Positions 1 through 9,586 of a stretch of 64,000 nt of DNA are shown here, piece by piece. Numbering within the stretch: the first letter of the stretch is position 1; each line of letters begins with the position of its first letter. The translations under genes and the position numbers were made by a program. The notes below the pieces were generated by a model. The model did no database searches. It saw nothing but the letters and a program-made list of their open reading frames with translations, and was not told the origin of the DNA. The DNA comes from Thalassotalea_B piscium_A. GTDB lineage: Bacteria > Pseudomonadota > Gammaproteobacteria > Enterobacterales > Alteromonadaceae. The stretch lies in assembly GCA_049347715.1 (NCBI GenBank), contig CP186339.1, positions 2,666,001-2,730,000 on the forward strand, in the 5' to 3' direction.

Positions 1-1511
1 ACAGTGGTGAACGTGAAGAATTCAAACAAATGGTGGAAAACTTTCACCAAGCAGGTATCGAGGTTATTTTAGATGTTGTATATAACCATACCGCTGAAGG
101 TAATGAGTCAGGAGCAACTTACAGTTTTAAAGGTATAGATAACGCCAGTTATTATCGCCTGCAAGATGAAGATAAACGCTATTACGCTAATTATTCAGGG
201 TGTGGCAACACGTTAAATATTCAGCACCCTCGAGTAATGCAACTAGTATTAGACAGTTTACGCTATTGGGTTGACGCAATGGGAGTAGACGGTTTTCGTT
301 TTGATCTAGCCACTATTTTAGGACGAGAGAACAAAAGTTTTAATCCCTACAATAGTTTTTTTAATGCACTTCGCCAAGATCCTATATTAGCCAAAGTAAA
401 GCTGATTGCTGAACCTTGGGATATTGGTGAAAGTGGTTATCAACTTGGGAAATTTCCAAACAATTGGTTGGAGTGGAATGACAGGTTTAGAGATACTTGC
501 CGTAAATTTTGGCGTGGCGATAAAGGCATAGCTCCCGAGTTTGCTCGCAGACTTCACGGCTCTAGTGATTTATTTGAAAAACCAGGTCGCCGCCCTAGTG
601 CTAGCGTTAATATGATCACCAGTCATGACGGTTTTACCTTACATGATTTAGTCACCTATAAAAACAAGCATAATCACGCTAATGGTGAACACAATGAAGA
701 TGGTCATAATGCAAATTTTAGCGCCAATTTTGGGATTGAAGGACCTTGTGATGACCTTGCCATAAATCAATTGCGAGCAAGACAAAAACGTAACTTATTA
801 ACCACTTTATTTATTGCTCAAGGCACGCCTATGTTACTAGCGGGTGATGAAATAGCCCACAGCCAACAAGGTAATAATAATGCTTACTGTCAAGACAATG
901 AAATCACATGGCTAAATTGGCAAAAGCCAGAAAACCAAACAGAACACTCATTTACTAAACAGTTGATCGCTTTAAGAAAAGCACACCCTCTGCTTAATAG
1001 AAACCACTACCAACATGGCTTAATTGTCTCAGAAAAAACAGGCTTGCCAGATATTAGTTGGCTCAATTGTGCTGGAGAATTAATGACTAAAAACGACTGG
1101 CAGCACACAAATTTAAAGTGTTTTGCCATGCTTTTAGCTGAAACTAAGTCTAGCAATCCAATGAATAAACAAATTGACAAGCAAAGCAAAAGTAAAACTG
1201 AACAAGACGATGCTTTGTTAGTTATTTTTAATGCACATCCCCATGACATCAATTACCAACTTCCAACATTAAATGGTAGTTGGCAACGATTAATTGATAC
1301 CGCAACAGAAAACATTAATACAGAGATCGCAAGCGATACCTGCACAAATATGATTAAACCTTTATTAACGATAACAGCACACAGCTGCGTTGTACTCAGT
1401 TTTAGACTATGGCATAGGCAAATAGCTCCAACCGCACATGCATCATTAAAATCATCACAAGATTTGCCACAAGCAAATGCTTTACAGCAAATAAATAGTA
1501 TAGAGAATTAG
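1..1511 (+). CDS. glgX: Glycogen debranching enzyme GlgX-like (GH13), 5' end outside window
   Basis: Cytoplasmic GH13 enzyme expected to hydrolyse alpha-1,6 branches of glycogen or limit dextrins. The frame is open from base 3, before the first ATG at 30, so the gene starts upstream; about 502 codons are visible and roughly a quarter of a usual GlgX (about 650-700 residues) is missing. All four GH13 regions are present: DVVYNHT near base 75, GFRFDLA near 290, AEPWD near 410 and TSHDGF near 620. A low-complexity Lys/Gln/Ser-rich stretch near 1150-1205 interrupts the C-terminal beta domain and looks lineage-specific. Three bases separate it from malQ, so the two are surely co-transcribed. The family is firm; GlgX rather than another isoamylase-type enzyme is likely from sequence and from the malQ neighbour. 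Confidence 0.9.
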   Translation, partial: SGEREEFKQMVENFHQAGIEVILDVVYNHTAEGNESGATYSFKGIDNASYYRLQDEDKRYYANYSGCGNTLNIQHPRVMQLVLDSLRYWVDAMGVDGFRFDLATILGRENKSFNPYNSFFNALRQDPILAKVKLIAEPWDIGESGYQLGKFPNNWLEWNDRFRDTCRKFWRGDKGIAPEFARRLHGSSDLFEKPGRRPSASVNMITSHDGFTLHDLVTYKNKHNHANGEHNEDGHNANFSANFGIEGPCDDLAINQLRARQKRNLLTTLFIAQGTPMLLAGDEIAHSQQGNNNAYCQDNEITWLNWQKPENQTEHSFTKQLIALRKAHPLLNRNHYQHGLIVSEKTGLPDISWLNCAGELMTKNDWQHTNLKCFAMLLAETKSSNPMNKQIDKQSKSKTEQDDALLVIFNAHPHDINYQLPTLNGSWQRLIDTATENINTEIASDTCTNMIKPLLTITAHSCVVLSFRLWHRQIAPTAHASLKSSQDLPQANALQQINSIEN

Positions 1512-1514
1512 CCC

Positions 1515-3683
1515 ATGAACCAAATTAAACAACTCGCCGATTTAGTAGGCTTTCATCGTAGTTATATTGATTGTTTTGGTCGGCATGTACCCGCCAATGA
1601 GCAAGCAGAACATGCCTTATTAACTGCTATGGGTTATGACTTAACTAATGAGGATAAGCTCACTCAAAGTATTAATAATTTAGAACAACGTCATTGGCTT
1701 GATATTTTACCGCCAGTACACATAGCTAAATTAGAACAAAACAACCATGCCATTACTATAAGTTTACCTAGTGATGTTGCTGAAAAAATCACATGGACTA
1801 TCACCTTAGAGCAAGGTGGACAACAAACTGCAACCGTCAATTTGTCAGGGCTCACTCTGCTTGAAGAGCACAATATTAATGGCACGCACTACATAAAATA
1901 TCAATTACCTTTGCCTGAACTTGATATGGGGTACCACACACTCTCCATTAGTGTTGGTGAACTTAATGATAACTGCCATTTAATTTACGCGCCAAAAACG
2001 TGTTATGGCCCGCAAGAAGCGAGTAGTGAAAAAATTTGGGGCTACGCAGCACAGCTTTATTCTTTAACCAGTGAAAACAACTGGGGTATAGGAGATTTCG
2101 GTGATTTATTAACTTTAGTTGAATTATCGGCAAAACAACAAGCTTCAGCTATTGGCTTAAATCCATTGCACCCACTGTATCAAAACAACCCCGCACACCG
2201 AAGCCCATATTCACCTACAAGTCGTTGCTTTTTAAATACTTTATATATTAACGTTAAACAAATCCCTAATTTTTCAACTTGCGAAAAAGCGCAACAATTA
2301 GTTAACTCAGCAGAATTTCAAAAAAAAATAAACTACGCTCGAGAGACTGAATTAATTGATTATCCCGCTGTATCAGACGTTAAGTTTTCAGTGATTGAAA
2401 TACTTTATCAAGACTTTATTCTGAGTGAGAATAATGGATTAACACAAGAGTTTAATGCATTTAAAGCACAAGGAGGGGATGATTTACAACGTTTAGCAAC
2501 CTTTGAAGCATTATATGAATACTTTAGACTTAAAGATGAACATGCATTTGGTTGGAGCGCATGGCCTCTTGAATATCAACAACCGAATTCGAAAGCTGTT
2601 GTTGAATTTCAGCAATTACATGCTGAGCGTATTAACTACTTTGCCTATGTGCAATGGTTAGCGCATCGCCAATTAAAAAATGTTGCTGATACTGCCAAAA
2701 AATGCGGTATGCCTATTGGTTTATATATGGATTTAGCCGTAGGCTGTGATGGTTCAGGTGTCGATATTTGGTCTGATAAAGACATGTATGTTGCCGGTGC
2801 CGCCGTAGGTGCGCCGCCAGATGCAATGAACGTGTTAGGCCAAGATTGGGGATTAACTCCAATCAACCCTGTAGCATTACAAGATCAAGGTTACTTACCT
2901 TTAGTTAAAGCGTTACGTAGTAATATGCAATACGCGGGGGCTTTACGCATTGATCATATTTTAGGGCTTATGCGTCAATATTGGGTTGCCCCAGGAATGG
3001 CAGCAGATCAAGGTGTATATATTACCTTCCCTTTTGAAGATATTTTAAGAATAATTGCCTTAGAGTCACGCCGTAATAATTGTGTGGTGATTGGTGAAGA
3101 CTTAGGTACGGTACCTGAAGGCTTTAGTGACATAATGGCAGCCGCAGGATTATTATCATACAAAGTATTGTTTTTTGAACGATGGGAGTCTGGGTATTAT
3201 AAACGCCCTGAGTTATACCCTGCGCAATCTATGGTCACCATTTCAACACATGATTTACCTACTACTGCAGGTTGGTGGACAGGTAGAGATCTAGCATGGC
3301 GTCAACAACTCAATTTATACCCAAATGAAGAAATGGGTATTGCTGATAGGAATGCCCGTGTTGAAGATCGCAAACTATTGATTGCTGCTTTAGAGGATTT
3401 AAAGGTAATAGATAGCTCTCAGTTACCTGAACAAGCCCCCGCTAAAATGAATAGCGAATTGACAATAGCAGTGCAGAAATTTTTAGCGCAAGCGCCCAGT
3501 CATGTGCAATTAATTCCGTTAGAAGATGCCTTAGAAATTCATGAACAAGTCAATATTCCTGGCACTATTGATCAGCATCCTAATTGGAAGCAGAAATTAC
3601 CAGTAACATTAGAACAATTAGCTCAAACAACATCAGTAACAGCGCTAGTTAAAGCAATGCAAACGGCACGGCCAAAAGCTTAA
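1515..3683 (+). CDS. malQ: 4-alpha-glucanotransferase (amylomaltase, GH77)
   Basis: Cytoplasmic amylomaltase that transfers maltodextrin segments between glucan chains and releases glucose. At 722 residues it is close to the long gammaproteobacterial type (E. coli about 694). An N-terminal accessory region of about 150 residues precedes the GH77 barrel. The catalytic signatures are visible: ALRIDHILG (nucleophile Asp) near residue 475, IGEDLGTVPEGF (acid/base Glu) near 526 and STHDLPTT near 577. It follows glgX by 3 bases and precedes a GH13 lipoprotein gene by 46 bases, so one glgX-malQ-amylase operon is likely. No copy of the ATACGTAT operator lies within the visible part of this operon; its promoter is upstream of the window. 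Confidence 0.96.
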   Translation: MNQIKQLADLVGFHRSYIDCFGRHVPANEQAEHALLTAMGYDLTNEDKLTQSINNLEQRHWLDILPPVHIAKLEQNNHAITISLPSDVAEKITWTITLEQGGQQTATVNLSGLTLLEEHNINGTHYIKYQLPLPELDMGYHTLSISVGELNDNCHLIYAPKTCYGPQEASSEKIWGYAAQLYSLTSENNWGIGDFGDLLTLVELSAKQQASAIGLNPLHPLYQNNPAHRSPYSPTSRCFLNTLYINVKQIPNFSTCEKAQQLVNSAEFQKKINYARETELIDYPAVSDVKFSVIEILYQDFILSENNGLTQEFNAFKAQGGDDLQRLATFEALYEYFRLKDEHAFGWSAWPLEYQQPNSKAVVEFQQLHAERINYFAYVQWLAHRQLKNVADTAKKCGMPIGLYMDLAVGCDGSGVDIWSDKDMYVAGAAVGAPPDAMNVLGQDWGLTPINPVALQDQGYLPLVKALRSNMQYAGALRIDHILGLMRQYWVAPGMAADQGVYITFPFEDILRIIALESRRNNCVVIGEDLGTVPEGFSDIMAAAGLLSYKVLFFERWESGYYKRPELYPAQSMVTISTHDLPTTAGWWTGRDLAWRQQLNLYPNEEMGIADRNARVEDRKLLIAALEDLKVIDSSQLPEQAPAKMNSELTIAVQKFLAQAPSHVQLIPLEDALEIHEQVNIPGTIDQHPNWKQKLPVTLEQLAQTTSVTALVKAMQTARPKA

Positions 3684-3729
3684 TAATGTGCTAATTAAAA
3701 ATGAATAAATTAAAAGAAGAAAAAATTCT

Positions 3730-5559
3730 ATGAAAATATTTTTAAAAACAAGTGCAGCTATATCATTAGCGTTAAGTGCAAGTTTCTTGACTGGTTGTCA
3801 GCAAGAAAACACAGTAACAGACCCAGTTAAAGCAACGACAAACACCGTATCGAATGCAAGTAAAACACTTGCCTCGAAGAGACTAACAGCAACAGACTTA
3901 CCACCTTACTTAAATCGAAATATTCAAGATGAAGTTTTTTACTTTGTTATGCCTGACCGATTTAACAATGGAAATGCCGACAATGATAATGGCTCAAAAA
4001 CACTAGCGATTTCTGCAGGTGGTTTTGATAAAACGAACAAAGCCATGTTTCATGGCGGTGATATTAAAGGCTTACAAGACAAAATTTCATATATAAAAGA
4101 TCTTGGTGTGAGTGCCATTTGGTTAACACCAATTTTACGAAACCAAGCAGTTCAAGACAATAGCGCTGGCTATCATGGCTATTGGGTACTCGACTTCACC
4201 GAAATTGACCCGCACTTTGGTACGAATGAAGATTTGAAACAATTTATTGATGCTGCCCATAAAGAAAACATCAAAGTATTTTTCGATATTATTACCAATC
4301 ACACCGCTGATGTTATTAAATATAAGGAGTGTCATGGCGATGATGGTTTACAATGGCTAGTACCTGACAAAGGTTGCGTCTATAAGTCGTTAGCGCAAAA
4401 AGCACAAGGTGATAGCTATACCCCAATTATTCCCCAAGGGTTAGAGCACGCTAAAAGCCCAGAATGGTTAAATAATATTAACTATTACCACAATCAAGGT
4501 GATAGTACATTCGCCGGTGAAAATTCACTCTATGGTGACTTTTCTGGACTTGATGATATAGATACTGACAACCCAGAAGTGGTCGTTAAGATGATCGACA
4601 CCTTTAAAGATTTAGTCACTGAGTTTAAACCCGATGGTTTTCGAATTGATACGGTGAAACACGTAAATATCGAATTTTGGCGGGACTTCTCTCCAGCTAT
4701 TGTTAACCACGCTAAATCAATCGGTATCCCGCAGTTTTTTATGTTTGGTGAAGTTTATGATGGGAATAGTAAGGTCTTAAGCAAATACACTACCCTTGGT
4801 AATATGCAATCAGTTTTAGACTTTGGCTTTCAATCAGTAGTAACTAATACCTTGGTTAAACAAACAGGTACCGACGTAATTGATGCTTGGTCAAAAGCGG
4901 ATAGTGATTACCTAGATCACGACAGTAATGCTAACCAATTACTCAACTTTGTGGGTAATCACGATATGGGCCGTTTTGCTCATATGGTAAGAAGTAGCCA
5001 ATTTCATTATTCCCAAGAGCAACAAATTAAACGTAATTTATTAGCTCATGCCATGATGTACTTTATGCGCGGCGTACCTATTATTTATTATGGCGATGAG
5101 CAAGGTTTTGTTGGCGATGGCGGTGATCAAGACTCGCGGCAAGATATGATGCCCTCGCAAGTAGATTCATACAATGATGATAATTTACTCGCAACTAACG
5201 CAACAACAGCAGATGATAATTTTGATAAAAGCCACCCTTTTTATCAAACCTTTGCTGAGTTTGCTAGTATCTATTATCAACTACCCGCTTTACGTTATGG
5301 TCAACAAGCCACTTTATATCAACAAAACACTGCGGGGCTATTTGTGCTCTCACGCACTATTGCAGAGCCACACACACAACAAGTAATAGTTGCCTTTAAT
5401 ACTTCAGATAAATTGCAAACAGCTTCATTCGATAGCTCAATAACACACGCAAAATTAGTTTACTCAGCCGGTGTTAATAAGGTGAATGCCCTCTTTGAAA
5501 AAAATAAAGCAACAGTTACCTTACCGCCGTTAAGTTATGCTATTTGGCAAGTAAAATGA
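3730..5559 (+). CDS. Lipoprotein alpha-amylase family enzyme (GH13)
   Basis: Secreted GH13 glycosidase, probably an alpha-amylase acting on maltodextrins in the periplasm or at the cell surface. The 609-residue protein starts with a lipoprotein signal (lipobox LTGC, Cys23), so it is lipid-anchored. Ser/Thr/Lys-rich linker sequence follows to about residue 60. GH13 regions are FFDIITNHT near 184, GFRIDTVKH near 303, FGEVYDG near 339 and FVGNHDMGRFA near 407, so the Asp/Glu/Asp catalytic triad is intact. GYHGYW near residue 140 resembles periplasmic MalS-type and cyclodextrinase-like enzymes. Exact product specificity cannot be read from the sequence. It follows malQ by 46 bases with an A-rich leader. 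Confidence 0.9.
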   Translation: MKIFLKTSAAISLALSASFLTGCQQENTVTDPVKATTNTVSNASKTLASKRLTATDLPPYLNRNIQDEVFYFVMPDRFNNGNADNDNGSKTLAISAGGFDKTNKAMFHGGDIKGLQDKISYIKDLGVSAIWLTPILRNQAVQDNSAGYHGYWVLDFTEIDPHFGTNEDLKQFIDAAHKENIKVFFDIITNHTADVIKYKECHGDDGLQWLVPDKGCVYKSLAQKAQGDSYTPIIPQGLEHAKSPEWLNNINYYHNQGDSTFAGENSLYGDFSGLDDIDTDNPEVVVKMIDTFKDLVTEFKPDGFRIDTVKHVNIEFWRDFSPAIVNHAKSIGIPQFFMFGEVYDGNSKVLSKYTTLGNMQSVLDFGFQSVVTNTLVKQTGTDVIDAWSKADSDYLDHDSNANQLLNFVGNHDMGRFAHMVRSSQFHYSQEQQIKRNLLAHAMMYFMRGVPIIYYGDEQGFVGDGGDQDSRQDMMPSQVDSYNDDNLLATNATTADDNFDKSHPFYQTFAEFASIYYQLPALRYGQQATLYQQNTAGLFVLSRTIAEPHTQQVIVAFNTSDKLQTASFDSSITHAKLVYSAGVNKVNALFEKNKATVTLPPLSYAIWQVK

Positions 5560-5611
5560 CAACTACAACCAACAAAAAAATAATGGTTTTCAGAAACTTA
5601 ATAACTATATA

Positions 5612-5626
5612 ACACTTTCAAAGTGT
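5612..5626. promoter_or_regulatory. 15-bp perfect palindrome, possible operator or weak terminator
   Basis: ACACTTT-C-AAAGTGT is a perfect 7-bp inverted repeat around one base, 53 bases after the amylase stop and 142 bases before the PEP-CTERM gene. It is followed by a weak T-rich run (CCAGTTTCTTT). It may be the end of the glgX operon or an operator for the PEP-CTERM gene. The sequence does not decide between them. Confidence 0.35.
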
Positions 5627-5767
5627 CCAGTTTCTTTACATATGTACAATTATAAAATCAAAGACTTATATAACAGACTGAAATTAAAGAACAAATAAAC
5701 TTGGTGTACTATATGCATTAACGATTAAATCTAAAAATATTTTAGTAAAGATAATAGGAAAAGTTAA

Positions 5768-6451
5768 ATGAAATTTACCATGTTTAAAAATGTACTAATA
5801 AGCCTCTCAGTTTTATTAGCGTACGTAAGTACTGCTAATGCAGGGTTAATTTACGATGGTAACGTTACCCCAAGTGTATTTTTTGGCTCGGGCAACGGCA
5901 ACGGTTCTTTTGTCATCGACAGAGAAAACAATATTGAATTAGGCTTACGAGCTAAAATACCTTATGCATCTATCTACAATAGTGATGGTGCTGGTAACTA
6001 TTCTATGAATACGGGCTCACACCCGAAATGGGGAGCTCCTGGTGCTGGCTGGAATTTTGAGTTTTCGATTAACTCAAATGTTAACGGACTAAGCACAGAA
6101 ATACTAAGTAACTTTATATATTTATTAAGCATAGATATGGATCCTACACTTGGTCAGTCTTGGGTGAGTTTTAATCCTATTACAACATTTACTGACAATG
6201 CCATTAGCAACAATGGCGCATCAGCACAAAACTCAATGAATATTGGTTGGTTAGGCTTACCATTTGATTCAAGTATTGCCGGAACTTATGACTTTAAACT
6301 TCAAACACTTTCGGTCAATGGTCAAGCACTTGCTGAAACAAAGATGCGTGTTAATGTTGGTGGTGGCGCAACTGCAGTACCAGAACCTTCAACATTAGTT
6401 TTATTATCATTAGCTTTCTTAGGTTTAGTCTCTCGCCGTAAAGTAAAATAA
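5768..6451 (+). CDS. PEP-CTERM sorting-domain exported protein
   Basis: A 227-residue exported protein of unknown function. It begins with a Sec signal peptide (about residues 1-25, ending near TANA) and ends with a PEP-CTERM sorting signal: the VPEPST motif, a hydrophobic span (LVLLSLAFLGLV) and a basic tail (SRRKVK). Such proteins are cut and anchored or released by an exosortase (EpsH/XrtA type), usually in strains making an exopolysaccharide matrix. No exosortase gene is in the window. The middle part is rich in Gly, Asn and Ser with no recognised domain. The gene is monocistronic, with a strong terminator about 40 bases after the stop. A role linked to the neighbouring starch genes is not shown. 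Confidence 0.9.
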   Translation: MKFTMFKNVLISLSVLLAYVSTANAGLIYDGNVTPSVFFGSGNGNGSFVIDRENNIELGLRAKIPYASIYNSDGAGNYSMNTGSHPKWGAPGAGWNFEFSINSNVNGLSTEILSNFIYLLSIDMDPTLGQSWVSFNPITTFTDNAISNNGASAQNSMNIGWLGLPFDSSIAGTYDFKLQTLSVNGQALAETKMRVNVGGGATAVPEPSTLVLLSLAFLGLVSRRKVK

Positions 6452-6488
6452 TATTAACCTATTGTTAATATAAAAAATAATACCAACT

Positions 6489-6521
6489 AAAAAGGGAGCC
6501 ATTAAGCTCCCTTTTTTGTTT
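6489..6521. terminator. Bidirectional rho-independent terminator
   Basis: GGGAGC (6494-6499), loop CATTAA, GCTCCC (6506-6511), flanked by an A-run on the left and a T-run on the right. It can end the PEP-CTERM gene on the plus strand and the marR-like gene on the minus strand. Confidence 0.9.
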
Positions 6522-6550
6522 TAGATCTCATGCTAATAAACCAATAATTA

Positions 6551-7096
6551 TTATTTATTACTTTTTTTATACCATCGGATCAACTCTTTTTGATCTGCTG
6601 GTGGCTCAATGCCTTGTTTCATTCTTTGGCTTGCTTGTTGTGCTAATAATTGTTCTGCTTTATTTTCAATGCGCTCTAACATGCTATAAAGCTGTTTAGT
6701 TTCATCTACACTTAAAACACTCTCTAATTGTTTAGCGCGTTCATCCATTGCTACTATCAATTTCTCATACAAGTCTTTACCGCTGTCACTTAACAGTAAA
6801 TTTTTAACATTCTTCTTTTGTGAATCAGCTTCAGAGGTGATCAATTTAAACATTAACAACTTTTTAACCGCACGGCTGACAGTGTAAGAATCTAAACGTG
6901 ATTGATAGGCAATATCTGCGGATTTAATTGGCATATAAGAACCAATATTGAGTAATACCCGCATTTCTCTTGGATCTAAATCAGTTAATTCCCTAATTTT
7001 CCAATCTCGATTCAACGCCAACAAGTTACTTACAACCGCAACTCTAAAAGGTAAATGCGAGGTTAAATCTAAAGGTTTATCAATATATTTAGTCAA
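6551..7096 (-). CDS. MarR-family transcriptional regulator
   Basis: DNA-binding repressor or activator of 181 residues. The middle shows a winged-helix pattern of the MarR family: LTDLDPREMRVLLNI, then a helix-turn-helix around KSADIAYQSRLDSYTVSRAVKKL, then a wing near ITSEADSQKKNVKNLLLS. A helical C-terminal part (MDERAKQLESVLSVDETKQ) fits the dimerisation helices. It lies 139 bases downstream of the MFS sugar transporter gene on the same strand and may be co-transcribed with it. Its ligand and targets cannot be read. It is not the LacI-type regulator expected for the starch operators. Confidence 0.85.
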   Translation of the reverse strand: MTKYIDKPLDLTSHLPFRVAVVSNLLALNRDWKIRELTDLDPREMRVLLNIGSYMPIKSADIAYQSRLDSYTVSRAVKKLLMFKLITSEADSQKKNVKNLLLSDSGKDLYEKLIVAMDERAKQLESVLSVDETKQLYSMLERIENKAEQLLAQQASQRMKQGIEPPADQKELIRWYKKSNK

Positions 7097-7235
7097 ATTA
7101 AACGACTGACTACGTGCTGATTTTTTAATAGGAGCAACCTTTATAAATGATTATTCAATGCTAATAAGACTAACAACCTTATCATTTCCCCCTGAAAAAT
7201 AATAAGGCTAAATAAGTCATCAACAGTAGATAAGT

Positions 7236-8666
7236 TTATTTGACCTTGTGCTGCGCATCGTCAATTTGAGTCCATGCTATGGCTGAAATGGCGAGTGCTA
7301 CTGCACTAATTTGAAAAACTAAACTTTTATCAGGCATATTATTAATAAATAAGCCGACGCCTAAACTCACCAATAATTGTGGCAACACTACAGATAAATT
7401 AAATAGCCCCATAAAAAGACCCATTTTTGATTGCTCTACTTTTTCCGACATAATTGCAAAAGGTAAGCTAATAATTGCAGCCCAACCAAAGCCAAGTAAG
7501 GCCATTAACACAAAGAGTAAATATTTATCCATACCTAAAAAAGCCACTAAAGCATAACAAACAGCCATACTTGCAATACAAGCAGTATGTACATTAACTC
7601 GTCCAAAACGTTTAGCCAGCGGCGTTAAGACAAAGGCAGGCAAGAGTGCTGATACGGCACTTAATATTAAAAAGCTAGTAGCAATCACTTTACCGAGTTC
7701 ATCATCGGTTAATAATGGCATTTTCTCTTGTAGAAAAGCGAAAATAAACACAAACATAGTTTGTACGCCAATCCAACTAAACGAATGTGCGGCTAAAATT
7801 TTTCGAAAACCTATCCCATCATTTATTTTTCGATCTTGATGATTTTCTTTACGTATTAAGGTATCAATTACAAAAAACAGTGTCACTATTACTGCAATAA
7901 TTTCAGCCCAGTAATGACTTGTTTTAACCCCTGATAATTGTAATGCTATTGCATATACGTCATATAAAATAAATCCCCAGAGTGGCTTAATATTCATCAG
8001 TACCTTAGTAATAGAAACCTTTTCATTGGCGCTTTCTATGTCATTAACTACTAGCTCTTTTGGTTCTTTAATAAAAAATGGAGGAATAATAGATAAACAG
8101 AAAACCAACACTGCACCTACATAAATCAGAATGAAATTTCCCCACGTCGCACCAATCGCATAGGCTAATACACCAAAAGAGCCTGACACTGTTTGCATCC
8201 AAGTATAACCTCTAGTGCGCTCTGCTCCTGAAGGTGTGACGTCAGCAATAATTGAGCGAGTAGGATTAAAACTAATATTAATGGATAAATCGAGTGTTAA
8301 TGCCACCGCAATAGCGACACCAAGTAAACCACTAAAGCCTAATGATGTAGAAACGATATCAATATTAGGTAATGCCAGTAACATCATCCCTGCAAGTGTG
8401 CCTCCAATCAAAATAAAGGGGCGACGCCTTCCCTGCCAAAACCACACTTTATCACTGATAATACCAATAAAAACTTGCCCTAAAATACCCGCAATAGGGC
8501 CTGCCGCCCATACCAAACCCACTTGATGAATATCTAAACCGAACTGAGTGGTTAACAGCCAACTTAATGCGGAGATTTGTACAGATAATGCAAAACCCAT
8601 AGCAGTAGAAGGCAAGCTAAGAAGAAGATAAAAAGGTATTGTTAGTTTTCGCTGCATTGCTAGCAT
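7236..8666 (-). CDS. MFS sugar transporter, probably maltose/maltodextrin:cation symporter
   Basis: Inner-membrane transporter of 476 residues with about 12 hydrophobic segments split by a central basic loop (near residues 205-225 and 270-285). The pattern GLVWAAGPIAGILGQVFIGIISDK, the following RRRPFILIGG and a Asp-rich middle fit the GPH/SLC45-like sugar:cation symporter group, which includes the maltose transporters of Alteromonadales and Caulobacter. Gene context supports maltodextrin uptake: an ATACGTAT operator lies 68 bases upstream of the start, shared with the receptor and debranching genes. Two starts are possible: ATG at 8666 (used here) and ATG three codons later at 8657. The substrate is inferred from context. 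Confidence 0.87.
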   Translation of the reverse strand: MLAMQRKLTIPFYLLLSLPSTAMGFALSVQISALSWLLTTQFGLDIHQVGLVWAAGPIAGILGQVFIGIISDKVWFWQGRRRPFILIGGTLAGMMLLALPNIDIVSTSLGFSGLLGVAIAVALTLDLSINISFNPTRSIIADVTPSGAERTRGYTWMQTVSGSFGVLAYAIGATWGNFILIYVGAVLVFCLSIIPPFFIKEPKELVVNDIESANEKVSITKVLMNIKPLWGFILYDVYAIALQLSGVKTSHYWAEIIAVIVTLFFVIDTLIRKENHQDRKINDGIGFRKILAAHSFSWIGVQTMFVFIFAFLQEKMPLLTDDELGKVIATSFLILSAVSALLPAFVLTPLAKRFGRVNVHTACIASMAVCYALVAFLGMDKYLLFVLMALLGFGWAAIISLPFAIMSEKVEQSKMGLFMGLFNLSVVLPQLLVSLGVGLFINNMPDKSLVFQISAVALAISAIAWTQIDDAQHKVK

Positions 8667-8734
8667 GCAATAGTCTCTGTCTTTATTATTATGACGCTAA
8701 ACGTTACGCAATCCCCTAGCGCTATACAATCTTT

Positions 8735-8748
8735 TGCATACGTATTCA
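8735..8748 (-). promoter_or_regulatory. ATACGTAT operator upstream of the MFS sugar transporter
   Basis: On the minus strand this reads TGAATACGTATGCA, identical to the copy in front of the GH97 gene. It is 68 bases upstream of the transporter start. An even palindrome with a central CG is the usual form of LacI-family operators; the cognate regulator is not in the window. Confidence 0.8.
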
Positions 8749-8847
8749 CCATCAATGAAAACAATTACGCTAACGCTCATTTACTATACAAACTTTAAGA
8801 TTCCGCTTACACTGTTAAACTTTAAGATAAAGTAGGTTGATAATTAA

Positions 8848-9573
8848 ATGGGGAAATTAATAGTTGTTTGTATAATCTACTTACTTTTTGGAATACCTTC
8901 GATAGTCTGCGCACAAAAAATTAACATTTATTCTGAAGTACTTCCTCCCTTCCAGATAGTTAATAAAAAAAATCATGATGTTTCTGGTTCTGCTACTGAA
9001 AAAGTAAAAAAGATAATGGCAGCAGCCAATATAGAAGCAGAATTTAATATAGTCCCTTGGGCAAGGGCCTTTAATACAGTTAAAGAAAAAGAAAATACCC
9101 TAATTTATTCCATGCATCGTTCACCTGAGAGAGAACCCTTTTTTCATTGGTTAGCTGTAGTGGCGCAAATTAAAAATGGCCTTGTTACATTAAAAAAACA
9201 GCATATAAAAATTAATTCTCTTGAAGAAGCCAAAACTTATGTCATCGCCGTTTCATTAGATAGTTATCCTTATAATTATCTAAAATCTAAAGGGTTTTCA
9301 GAAGATAAAAACCTCGTAGTTGTAACTTCAAGAGACACAGAGCTGAACTTATTTTTAAGTGGTAAAGTGGACTTTTTGTTTGCCGATCTAGCCTTTATTT
9401 CCGAAAAATTAAAAACAAGAAATTTATCTTCTGAATTAGTCGAACAGGCATATTCTCAACCTGACTGGACAAGTGATTTATATTTAGCCATTAACAAAAA
9501 TAGTGATGAATTACTTATTCAGAAGATTAAAAAAGCAATAACAATCGTTGAACAAACCCCGCCCTTCAAATAA
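8848..9573 (+). CDS. Periplasmic solute-binding protein, SBP_bac_3-like
   Basis: Exported protein of 241 residues with a Sec signal peptide (residues 1-22, ending VCAQ). The mature part resembles family 3 binding proteins of the type found in many marine gammaproteobacteria: IYSEVLPPFQIVN near the N terminus, GSATEKVKKIM, the VPWARAF motif and DFLFADLAFI in the second lobe. Proteins of this type often stand alone without ABC permease genes, and none is nearby here. The ligand is unknown, possibly an amino acid or small organic acid. It is divergent from the sugar transporter gene; the operator between them is oriented toward the transporter. Confidence 0.75.
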   Translation: MGKLIVVCIIYLLFGIPSIVCAQKINIYSEVLPPFQIVNKKNHDVSGSATEKVKKIMAAANIEAEFNIVPWARAFNTVKEKENTLIYSMHRSPEREPFFHWLAVVAQIKNGLVTLKKQHIKINSLEEAKTYVIAVSLDSYPYNYLKSKGFSEDKNLVVVTSRDTELNLFLSGKVDFLFADLAFISEKLKTRNLSSELVEQAYSQPDWTSDLYLAINKNSDELLIQKIKKAITIVEQTPPFK

Positions 9574-9586
9574 TGAACTTTATATT

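Noticed and set aside
8215..8526. 103-residue plus-strand ORF opposite the MFS transporter
   Set aside because: Antisense shadow of a clear membrane protein gene; no domain or start signal.
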